Origin: Clitopilus passeckerianus
Taxonomy: Eukaryota > Basidiomycota > Agaricomycetes > Agaricales > Entolomataceae
Reading direction: 5' to 3'
Length of the DNA: 64,000 nt
Assembly (NCBI GenBank): GCA_944990035.1
Contig: CALYLX010000066.1
Span: 1,612,001 to 1,676,000, forward strand
Positions 9,809 to 20,519 of the stretch are shown piece by piece (within the stretch, counting starts at the first letter, position 1; every line of letters starts with the position of its first letter). The notes under the pieces are model-generated. The model had not been told where the DNA came from. It worked only from the letters and a program-made list of their open reading frames with translations, and did no database searches. Made by a program: the position numbers and the translations under genes.

Positions 9809-12800
9809 ATGGGAGGATGGGGCACAACTATCTTTACTGCAACCGCAAGAGGAATTTCGAGTCAGACGGAATCAGATGTCGCAAGCATTCTCGGCGAATG
9901 GTTCGAACCGGAGGAGTGGTAAGTTTTTTTACTCTTTCTTTACTGCTGTTGTTGGACCATGTACTGAAGGGAGGTTATATGAATAGCTTCGAGCTCGAGG
10001 TCTTCGACTTTCTTTCCTGCTTTACGAACGCCTGTGGGGTCTCAAGGTGGCCTGATGCTAGAGCCGACGTCAAGGACGAATTCGTTGGGTATTCTGGCTG
10101 CGTTGCAAGCTTCTGCAGCAACTCAAGGATTGTCGACTACGCCTCAAAGTCCCCCGCCACAGGCTCCGGGAAATGGTTACTGTACGTTTTCCTTGCACAT
10201 TGTTCATTCTGGTGCATGGTAATTAATTGGTTGATTAGCTCCTCTGTGGAACAATGTCGGTTCTCCTCCACCATATACCTCTGGTGGTGCGACTCCGCTA
10301 CGTGTTCATTTTCCTCCCGCCAGGGGTAAGTCTCGTTCATTTCTTGACTTCCCAATCTGTTTGCTAACATATGTTTCTATTTTTAGAACATCCTGCAATC
10401 TTAGGATTTCCTCGCCTAGCAAGGTTATACGCCAACCAAGCAACACCTCCTGCACAACCCAGGCATACCTTAAACTCAGGTGTTGACGTCAATCCGAATT
10501 TGATCAACCTTGGCACACCTAGCACCGAACCCGCCAGCCAAATTACCCACCCTTCCGCAACCTCGTCCGTTGGTGGCCACAATTCATCCAGTCATGGCAC
10601 CAGAACTACCCGCTCCTCCGCCCTTCGTGCTCTGAGTGCCCTAAGCAGCTCCAGCCTCGCTCAGCTGGGTAACTTCTCGCCTGCCTCGTTTACGGCTATC
10701 CATGAAGAGGATGAAGCGAATCAAGCCCTCAATACCGAGAACGAGGAGGACGAAGTCACTCCTGTCATGTTCCCAGATAGGGATTTATGCGACTCACCGG
10801 AATTCGTGGATGAGTTTGATCCTGAAGAGGATGCGAGGGAGTATGGACGGAGGATGGCGGGGAGGAGGAGGTGGATTGATAGGACGGTTTGGGAGGGGGA
10901 TTTGGATGTTTTGGAGGTGGTTGACGAGGAGGAGGAAGGTAATGCGTTTTTCGTTCATTTGCGGTGGTTTCTGATAGCTAACATATTCATTCGGATAGAA
11001 GTCCCTCCTCGCGAAGGATATCGTGAAGCTCAACGTCCCACCACCCTAGACCAGGTCGTGACAGATGTCAACGAAGTCTTCAACGATACCCGCTCTCCCA
11101 GTATGGGCTCTGTCCAACCTGGGTCCAACCAGAGCATCACTTCCTCTACGAATTCGCTGCCTTCCATGAGTCGGTACTACACTGCGTTTAGCAGAAGGAA
11201 CGAAGGTTCGTCATTTCCCCTTTTTGCAACATCCAAAAAAAAAGTTCCAACCGACTCCAGCAGAAACCTCAGAACTCTTTGACCGGCTTGCAGACCTCGA
11301 GCAGCAGGCTAGGGAGGTTCTCCCGTCTGCTACGAATTCTCAGCGTTCGTCTCTTCAAAGTTCCGCTCGAGGCTCCATGTCAGCCCACGTCGTTGACGCT
11401 GACGCTGCTGCGCATATACCCGAAGCCACTGCTGCTGCAAGCACACCACTTGAAGTCCCACCAGCCCCATTGGCGAGACATAGTCCCCTCCCACCTTTGG
11501 ACCTGGAATCTCCCCCTCGTCGTCCTCCAACTTCCTGCCTCCCCACCCTTACGTCTCAACCATCTCAGCCAAGCCAACCTCCACCAATCCACGCCCCTCG
11601 CCCCTCTCGTATGCCTATCCACGCTGGAACGGGGTTGCCTGATTCACCAGGAATCAGGGTTATGAACACTCATGAAGGAAATCGGGGTGAGGTGTATGAG
11701 GAGATGATGATGGAGAGAGGTGGGAGTGGGACGCCGTATACGAGGATGCCTGGGAGGAGGGTTAGGAATCCGGGTGGGCGTTCAGCGCCGGCTACCCCTG
11801 TTACGCCTGTGCCTGTGGTCGTTGAGGTGGAGGTGGAAGTGGAGGTGGAAGTTGAGAAGGAGGGGAAGGGGAAGGAACGAGAGGAGGAGGGAGAAAGAGA
11901 AGGAAATGGGACCAATGAGGTGGAGCTCACGCCTGCTTCGTCTATGGATATTTGTGAACAGGTGGTCAGGGCGGATGAAGAACAGGCCAGCGTCAGCAAC
12001 GGGCTTGATGTCAACGTTGCATCAAGTGCTGAAGTCGCAGTTCGTCGGGGGCTACCTCCACCCATCACAGTACCACAAGCCAATGTTGTCAACACCAGCG
12101 TCGTTTCCACTGCTGCGTCGAGCACGACCCTCAATGGTCATACCAACGCCGTTGCTGCCCCACCTGCATCCATCACAGCTCTCCTTGAAGCTCGTCGTGC
12201 CAACCAGCTAAACGCTGGGACCGAGCTTAACCGCACCCTGCCCACAACACCCGTGTCGGCATGTAGCAGCCAGTTCGACCCAGATACACCCAGCGAAGGG
12301 TCGACTATCACGCCTTTCAGCCTTGCTTATGAGGCTGGGTATTTGGCTGCGCTGGAGGCATTTGGCGTCAATGCGACTACGGCGGGTTCTGCTGTAACAA
12401 GTGCAGCTGCTTTGGCACGACCTGGATTCTATCCTGGGTTTGAGGCTACGTTTACGCCGAACCGTCAATCTGACGATGGTGCGGGTCAATTGTTGCCTGG
12501 GCTTGACAATGTTTTACGGGGACTTGTGCATGCCGCACGCCAAGACCTGCCTGGACAGCAGGAACAAACTCAGCATGTGGACCAGGGAGGAGATTTAATC
12601 GACTTCTCCCCCGACGAGTTGGTGGGCCACCTCGACCTAGAACACTCTGATATCCGGGAATCCACGACCAAGCGTGACGAAGAATTCTTCCTTCACTCCC
12701 ATTTGCCTGCTCGTCAAAGCAGCAACAACGTCATCCCCGAAGTTCATTCCCCTGTCCCCCATACACCTACCCGTGCTAGTTTTGAGGAAAGGCGGTTCCT

Positions 12801-15800
12801 GGAGGCTCATTCTACCCGTGCCTCCTGGGATATGGAGGATGGAGATGAAATGGTTGGCGTTAAGGGAGGAGAGCAGGCGTTGACGGTGCTGAGGAGGGAG
12901 TCGTTGCTGAAGATCAACATGGATACCCAGCAAATCTCGCCGGCTGATAGTACGCCTTCTCCTGGAACGCAGGCTAGGAATGGTGTGACTGCGAGGCTGG
13001 AGGTTCCGAAATTGAACATGCGTGGAACGGATGAGGTGGTGGTGGAAGAAACCCAGGTGGAGGAGGAGGAGGAGGAAGAAGGAGAAGACACCGCCCCGGT
13101 CGAATGGAATACCCCTACCAAAGTTGGTGGACGGCCACTGGAGCAGGTTAGGATGCTGAACTGTCAGAATAGTCTGGCTTCGTACACATCCTCGGGTGCT
13201 GCTTCCAATTCCGCAAGACCTCCTTTCGCTGGTGTAGCTGCACCAACGACACCTGCACCACCCATGAACGCGACCCGTCCTTCCACCAGGAACACGCTCG
13301 ATGGCCTGTTATCAGGGCTTCAACAGTCTTGTGTTCTCAACATCAAGCTGCCTCCGGACACCGACACGACGAAAAATCCACCCGTACCTTCCGTCCGTGC
13401 AATCCCAGGATTCAAGTTTGATCCTTTTGCACCATCTCCTCGTACGACTGTTGAGGCTACAGTTGCTGCAGCTCCTCCTGAGGAGAGAAACCCACCGGAG
13501 ATATCTGCACCCTGTCATCCACAACGACAAGCTCCGCCTGCAAATGCGGCTCATAACCACGCGTCTCGTACTCCAAGACCTCCCGCCTGGCCACAGATGT
13601 CACTTAACACGAAAGCTCAAAATGCTCGTTTGAGATGGATCGAAGAACAACGGCAGAAGGAACGTGAAAGGGCTGAGGTTGGTCATATCCCAAAGCCGTA
13701 CCACTTCATAATGATACTAATTTTCGTTTCCTTTGCAGGCTCCCAAATTCGCTGGTGAAATCACGCAGAGTCCAGAACCCATGGATTCTATCCCTCTCCA
13801 GCCTTCCGTTATCCACCTTCGCCGGCCTTATCCTCGACAACCGAGACCCGTTGTACCTGCAGCTCAAGCTCTCCCGTCGGATGCACCATATGCAGAGGAC
13901 CCACGCTGGCAGCACGGCAACGTCAACCAGATGGTCCAGCAGTTGGTGGGAGCAGGACCTCGGATGCCGCTCCGGCCACAACAGGTCTCAGCGATTTCAT
14001 CTCGACCGGCCCATGGCAATTCAGAACATGGGGTACCGGGAGAAGAGACTACTATGGCTACTGTTCGCCAAGATCGTCTAGGTTTCGGCAGGCAGGCACG
14101 AGAAGCACGGCCCGCAGTTGTGCAACCTACCGCATGGGCTGCCTATGACCCTCGGTCGCCAATGCCCATTCCGATACCACAGAATGTTGCGCCGCATCCA
14201 CATGTCCCCGACAATGGCTACCCCATTCCACCCTCCCATGCCACGGTAGATCACCCTTCCTTCCACGGGGGTAGAGCTTCTCATCATGTTCCTCAATGTC
14301 ACCCACACGTCTCCGACCCACCCGCTTGGTTTACGAGGCCTCCTGGTTATGAATATCTACCCCCGTCAGATCGGACCGGGTATCCTTCTCAAGATGACCA
14401 GGTCAAAACTCACCTTGCGCCATACTTGCGTGACGAAAGGGACAATTTTGTGACAGGCAGGAATGGCCCAGCCCCAACACTGTCGTCGCGGGCCGCTCCC
14501 TGGAATACATCTATTCCATGTGACACACCACCTTCGCCGCCATCACCTACCGGGTCCACCAGGCTACGGTTGATCCAACAAATATTTGTCCACAAACCGC
14601 CTTCAATGAGCTACGAGCTATGGCTGGATGGATCAGACAGATTCTGGGAGGCGCTCTGCAGCCTGCATAACGTCCAATATCACTTTGACCACACAACGGC
14701 ACCACCATCCCCTACCGACCTCCGGGATCATGAACACTATTTTCGCCGTTCTCTCCTTGAAATTGCCAGCCAGATGTCTCGCGGAATACTCCCATCAATG
14801 CTCGCGAATTTGCTGTCATACCCCAACGCCCTTCCAGGCGACTTCCGTAACTGGTTGTCTCAGAATCAATATTGGCGGTTCTTTGGCGAGAACTTGAGAC
14901 ACAACCTGGATGGAGGACGCGTTCCGCCGATTTGGATGCAGAGTTCAGAGCATGTCCCAGAGCGCTTGGTGTCGGGGAGCATGGAGTGGTCGAACGTAGA
15001 GCAGGCAACACAGGCTCAAGTGGAGAATGGGCAACAGACTCCTGCGATGGCGACGAACACAAGACCCTTCCCTCCACCAGTGGCTCATGAAGACACACAA
15101 GGCGGTGCAACTAATGAACCCTTCACCTCACCCGATTGCAGGCACCCAGAACCAGTCGCTCCATCTTCAGTCAGCGCTCATGCTCGTCGCACAGATCGCC
15201 TTCCGCCAATTAAGGCTGTCCTGCAAAACTGGTTCGATAATGCGGGCAAAGTCGCGCACCAGACGCAGAAGATCATGGAAATCCACACCCGTGACCACCT
15301 CGGCAGCGACTATCAGCAAGGCATTCATTCGTATCTGGCCTTCCTACGAGAGTATCTTCGGGAAGCCTCAGAAAGCCTTGGGAAAGCGGAAATTCTTTTT
15401 CAAGGCGAAGTCGAACCCCTCAGGAACCACTTGAAGTCTCAAGACGCCCTATTGAAGGAGCTTGAGGCTTTAGTTGCCGGCAGGCCACCTGGCATCAAAC
15501 TTGAAGAATTACAGCTCGCAGAGCTTGAGAGCGTGCAACAAACGCTGAACGCAATATCCGTCCGGCACGCCGCTCCTTCCTCCCTTTCCTCGGCCCCCGA
15601 AGCTTTCGCCACACATCTTACCCCACCTTCGACCTCTGAAGCATCTCTCGCCGAGGCACAGCTCCCAACTATTACCTCCCAGCGAGGTTCCCGCGCCCTG
15701 GAAGATAGGGCCATACAAGATGAAGAACCTGTCCCTTCTGACTACCCTCGTCATGTCGTCCAGCCTCACGAAGTTCCATGCACGCGGACATCCAGGTTAC

Positions 15801-15904
15801 CGTCTGCTGGGAGGTTCCGAAGGCGCTTTCAAGCCCTGCATAATGCTGAAGAGCACCTTCTTCTCAGCACCCCAGGCTTCGTCCCACGATGGGGAGTGGC
15901 ATAA
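9809..15904 (+). CDS. Large disordered protein of unknown function (1908 aa)
   Basis: Seven exons join in phase: 9809-9918, 9994-10181, 10239-10325, 10387-10938, 10999-11205, 11261-13677 and 13739-15904. The start ATG at 9809 opens MGGWGTTIFTATARG. Most of the protein is low complexity (Ser, Pro, Thr, Glu), with a Val-Glu repeat near codons 570-585 (DNA about 11820-11850). Two stretches look folded. One, about residues 1465-1600, is rich in Trp and Phe (YELWLDGSDRFWEALC, NWLSQNQYWRFFGENL). The other, about residues 1670-1780, is helical and coiled-coil-like (YLAFLREYLREASESL, LLKELEAL). I recognise no family or catalytic motif. The splice joins are the least certain part, chiefly the acceptors at 9993 and 11260. 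Confidence 0.65.
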
Positions 15905-16363
15905 TTAGCACACCATCTTACGTTACGACGATACCACAAATTTCTAATCTTCTACATACCTTACGACTCCACGATCTTGAACGTCTGTTTACGCTATCGG
16001 TCTTCCTTACTTTATCCGTATCTTACGATTGTTACGCACTACTTCTACGACTCTAGAAACCTCAGAAATCACACGTTCCATTGTTCACTACCACCATTGT
16101 CGATCTACCCAGATTCCCTCCATGTCGGTACTAAATGATGCGGGTTCGAACCCCAGTCTCGCCACTTCATTTCCGTTCAGTGCGTGCGAAGACATGCCAA
16201 CTTCTTGTGAGGTTCATCTATTGAGCAATAGCATCGCACCACCAACTGCTCTACCAGCTTATTGACGGGACAATGAAGCAGCCATCTCCTTGCCGTAAGG
16301 ATGAGAATTATCCTCGAGTGCAGATTGAGTGCACTATGGTGTTGTATACGCCTTGTACCAAAC
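15905..16363. other. Intergenic, no gene seen
   Basis: This lies between the large disordered-protein gene and a tRNA-like element. An isolated B-box-like palindrome (CGGGTTCGAACCCCAG, 16141-16156) is present without the rest of a tRNA. Confidence 0.45.
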
Positions 16364-16542
16364 GGTGACATGGCTGAGCGGCTTAAGGCACCGGTCAAAG
16401 CCGGCCCTCCACGATCTACAGTGGCGGGTCAAAACCCTACACTATCGAGACTGGATACTACCTCGTTCTTCGACAGGGTTTGTGGTTTACCACCCGTACC
16501 GGTCCTCCATTGGAGGCGGGAGTTCGAATCTCCCTGTCACTA
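16364..16542 (+). tRNA. Class II tRNA-like element with about 100 nt insert
   Basis: The ends GGTGACA/TGTCACT pair fully, followed by discriminator A. The A box TGGCTGAGCGGCTTAAGGC, a perfect anticodon stem (CCGGT/ACCGG or the shifted ACCGG/CCGGT), variable arm CCTCC-ATT-GGAGG and T-arm GGGAG-TTCGAAT-CTCCC are all intact. The anticodon loop region holds about 100 nt, much longer than the 25 nt intron of the tRNA-Leu(AAG) genes, and no standard loop with T33 can be drawn. It is related to the elements at 5900 and 6385. It could be a tRNA with an unusual long intron, or a tRNA-derived repeat. Confidence 0.4.
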
Positions 16543-16648
16543 TATATCTATTACACATGAGATTTTTAGCCTGTTTCGAATTAAAAACACACGTTGTAAC
16601 AGAAATCGTTTACGGCGGTAACAGAAGCGTACTGGAACAAGGAACATA

Positions 16649-17983
16649 TTAGGCAGAGATCGCAACAGCAGGAGTACCCTTCGTAAAGCCCTCTGAAAAT
16701 GGATAGTCGATGTATCCATACTCCGTGCCTGGCACCTCCCCGGGGATGTAAAACGTACTTCGGTCATACTCATTGAGTTCGATATTTTCCTTCAGCCTAT
16801 AAGGAAGATCGGGCTGTGAAAGCGTTAGACTTTGACAGCGGGAATGAGAATGTGGAACAAGCTTACATTGGCGATAAACCTTCTCCCGAAAGCAATCAAA
16901 TGGCCAGCATCTTTGGCGGCCTGGATAGCAGTATCTCTGGTGTATCCACCGGCGGAAATATAGGGTTTTGGTGCCCATATGTCACGGAGAAAGTCGTTTG
17001 AGGCGTGCGCTGGAGAGTCCTCCTCGCCAGCTCCGCCAAAACGAGGCTCGATGATGTGAAGGTAAGCAAGATCGGGTTGACGGCGCTTCAGCTCGGATAC
17101 AATATAGGAGAACTGAGGGACAGGATCAGCCATCCCCATGCCTGTGATAACCAATGTCAGTACCGACTCGAGGGTCGCCATGAAAGGAAGTCATACTTAC
17201 CACTAGCTCTACTCCAAGGCGAGAACCTAATACTGGTGCGTTCAGGTCCGATGGCGCTCGCCACACCATCCACGATTCTAAGCACAAATTTGGCTCTTGC
17301 CTCAACACTTCCACCGTACTCGTCCGTCCTTTGGTTCGACACATCTTGCACGAATTGGTCAACCAAAGTCCCATTCGCAGAGTGGATTTCAACGCCGTCA
17401 AAACCTGCTTTCTGGACACCGGTAACGGCAGCTTGGATGTACAGGTCGACGTATTCGTCAATTTCCGCGAGCGTCAATGGACGTGGCAGGTGGATGGTAG
17501 GGCCGAATAATGAAAACGGTATAGCCGAAGCTCCTGTGACATCGTATGGGGCATTCAGGTCGGGGGAGATGGATGCCAGAAACTCTGGACTTGCGATCCG
17601 GCCGACAGCACCGAGTTGGAGGAATATGAAAGATCCATTACGATGAACACCATCTACAACCTACAGAGGCGTCAGTTATGTTCCTTATAGGGCTATATTC
17701 ACGAGACACATACCTCTTTCCAGGCAGAGATCTGCTCGTCGTTCCAAATACCAGGGAAGTTGGGAAGACCAGAAGCCTTGGCTGCGATAGCGACACCCTC
17801 GGAAATGAGGAAAGTACCAGGAACCCGACTGCGCTGGGAGTAGTACTCCTTGACTAGCTTGGTGATGGGCAAGCCTGTGGTGGTAGTTCGTAGCCTGGTT
17901 AGGGGAGCAAGTACGACTCGATGCTGAAGCTCGAGGTTGCCCAATTTGAACGGTTGGAATAGTTTGGATGCGGCAGGTGGCAT
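16649..17983 (-). CDS. Old Yellow Enzyme-type flavoprotein lacking the catalytic Tyr
   Basis: This 389-residue NADH:flavin oxidoreductase is of the Old Yellow Enzyme family, a TIM barrel that binds FMN and normally reduces activated C=C bonds. Exons on the minus strand are 17714-17983, 17201-17660, 16867-17141 and 16649-16813. Family marks include VLAPLTRLR near the N-terminus, [23 protein letters not shown], and GGYTRDTA with FGRRFIAN for the FMN phosphate. The substrate-binding pair H183/N186 is present. The residue expected to be the proton-donating Tyr is Thr (T188), and the Trp usual after LQL is Gly (G107). The paralogue at 54071 keeps both. All three intron positions are shared with that paralogue. 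It may be redox-altered or a flavin-binding non-reductase. Confidence 0.88.
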
Positions 17984-19234
17984 TTTACAGTAGCTTAGGT
18001 GAGTCGATAATTCGGTTGGATTTGTTCTCTCTGACAGGAGATGAGTTTAGATTTATATATATCATTCTCGCCAGGTCATAGCCCTGCTCTCATTAAGTTG
18101 TAGCCGAGTGCAATTGAGCGAGGAATACCAGATGGTTATGCAGATTGATAATGGAGCCAGTGAACATGGCTCATTCCGAGAAATAAAGACGTGATTGGTC
18201 GAATCAAGTACTTAGGTACTAAAAATGACTCTGAGGTTGGTAATACGGGCCGCCCTCTCTTCAAAGTTAACGGAGGTGGACCAGAGATAATCGAGGAATA
18301 ATAAGGAACCATTTCGGTGGTTGGTCGATAGCTGACAACAAGTGTCAGCATTACGACGTAAGCGGGCCTAGCCAAAGCTGTTGACAAACAGGCCAAAATA
18401 ACGCGTCCTGAGGGTCGCGTCTCTTCGTCTCTTGTCGCTCGTAAACTCGGAGGAATATATGCTTAAGGCCTTTCTGCATCAAGGAAGGGTCTATCTGGGG
18501 TAGTCATTTTGCTTACGCTGCTGATTCAGTCAGGTTGCCCGATATTGCGGCTCCTAAAGTCTGCCAGACCTTGCCTGGACCAGCTATTGTCGCGGGGTTG
18601 CGAAGGCGAGCAGGAGATTTGAACTCCTGGTGAGATGGATAAGAATCACAGAAATCCCGGTTGGCGGCTGGAGGTTCTTAGTACAGACCTCCTTTTGTCT
18701 TGATAGGCAAGGAATATGAAACCGTACGAAGTAATTGGCGCCGGATAAACCAAGGTTCAATGGGAACGAGTCCTGAGAGATTGAAATCAGAAATTCTGCA
18801 TTACATTTATGTTTATGAGAAATAAGAGGAATGCATTATGAAGCATATTCAAATAGAATGGACGCCTTACATAGATATATGCTACTGGGCCAGTACTAAA
18901 CGCCGAGGGTGAAGCTCTATGAGAGACTGCAAGTGGTCTTATCATATATATGTGTCTAGTAATGGTCAACAGAGCACGCAATTAGCCAATTGGAGCTGTC
19001 ATCGAATGCCATTGAGAGTCAAGGAGACCCGGAGTTCGAACCTCCGCTGATCTCAAAATTGGTAGTCGACCTGTGGGTTATTTTATTTTGGACCCCGGGC
19101 GATCAAGAATGTTTTCGTTAGTCACCTGTTGCATGTAGCTTTATTGAGAAGAAAGATAAAAGCGAGATCGTTGCGTATGTACCTGCTAGAGTTAGGGGAT
19201 TTGCTCGGGACACCAATGTGCGTGGTTATCCGAA
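17984..19234. other. Intergenic, no gene seen
   Basis: No supported coding frame. Two isolated T-arm-like hairpins occur: AGGAG-TTCAAAT-CTCCT on the minus strand (18611-18629) and CGGAG-TTCGAAC-CTCCG on the plus strand (19030-19046). Neither has matching acceptor or D-arm sequence nearby. Confidence 0.45.
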
Positions 19235-19520
19235 TCATTGAGCCTTCCTCCAATCTTCACCGTGAATGCCTACGATAGGAAATTGATTGGGTAGAATCTG
19301 CGTTACGAGGTGGACAGTCAAAGAATCGAAGGTACGGAATGCGGAGAATTAACCTGGCATATTGATATGCCGAAGTCTAACCATGGCAAAGCACAGCACG
19401 CCAAGTAGGATCGACAGAGCTGCCCTAAAACGGATATCAGGGCGAAGGAGGGAATTGTCAAAGGGTTTAGTTACACCGAGCTTCGAGTTCTCGAGCACAG
19501 CATGTGTTTTTGACCCTTGA
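19235..19520 (-). CDS. Possible 3' part of a small single-pass membrane protein
   Basis: A minus-strand frame from about 19520 encodes a segment with one membrane helix (FRAALSILLGVLCFAMVRLR). It splices cleanly at 19353 (GTTAAT) to an acceptor at 19270 (TCGTAG) and ends HGEDWRKAQ, stop at 19235. The 84-nt intron has good signals. The 5' end is not resolved: an in-frame TAG lies just upstream, so another exon is needed. Size and layout would suit a small organelle membrane protein, but I do not recognise it. It could be chance. Confidence 0.3.
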
Positions 19521-20519
19521 ATGGAGGTAGTCTATCTTAGAGCCTGGAGGAGATGCGGATGAATAGAGAACATGCTCATCGGGTGATGAGAAGTAACGGT
19601 GACGTCGTATCCGTATCTTCGTTGAAAGCTACGAGTAATGCTTGGATAGAGGTACCGGGATGTGAAGGGAATGCACACTTTCGTGTGAAGATGCCACCGC
19701 GACCGAGCTAGATACAGGAATAAGGCTGAATTGCAAACCTGTCCTCCCGTAACTTCGCTGTCCGAGCTCAGAACCAACGTGTGATTTTCGTGCCCTCCCG
19801 CTGTCCTCTACATCGAAACACATGTAATCACGCACGGAACTTGGACATACGGGCCGGACTCATTAACTGCTGCTAAGAAGCATTGGCAGATCTGGGGAGG
19901 CGCCTAAAAGACGCCGATGTGCGTCAGAGTGTATTTGGGGTATTGACGTCGCCTCCCGGAGGCGCTGTTCACGACAGCATAATGGAAGAATAAGTTTGCA
20001 CGGTAAGCGGTAAAACGGGAGGTTTAAAAGAGATTTATCGACCCTGCATTCTCTTCCATCCCCAAAACCTGGTCCTCTGGTCGTCGTCGAAGTAAGGAAC
20101 ACCAAAAAGATCCTATCTGTTCAAAATCGTCCCATCAAGCATCGAGCCGTCGCCGAAAGATTGATCTATCATCTAATCTCCTGAACCGCCCTTCTGATCC
20201 GGCGGATTTCTTAGCCGGCGTCTCGTGGTTCCAACTAGTGGGAGAAGGGTTACCATTTCCGGATCGCTTTGTCCCCAAGCGATCGCCTTGCGGCCTGTTC
20301 GTCGTGGCTTCAGTGCTTCCTTGACTGCTGTTGCACTGACGACCACAATATAGAAGGCTGGGCGAAGGACTGATCTCTTCTGTTGGTTCTTCCTTATATT
20401 TACCTATACCCCAATTGACAATCTCATTACCCTTCTTCACAATTCATCTCGATTCTCGACCAGGCCCATAGAACTCGTTCATTCTCTCAATCTCGTCTTC
20501 TACACATCGTGGATCCACG
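19521..20519. other. Intergenic / upstream region of the kinase gene
   Basis: No gene is supported. The region may hold the missing 5' exon of the small membrane protein and the promoter and 5' leader of the kinase gene. Confidence 0.4.

Noticed and set aside
11670..12134. Long minus-strand Ser/Thr-rich frame
   Set aside because: It is the shadow of the low-complexity plus-strand exon of the disordered protein.
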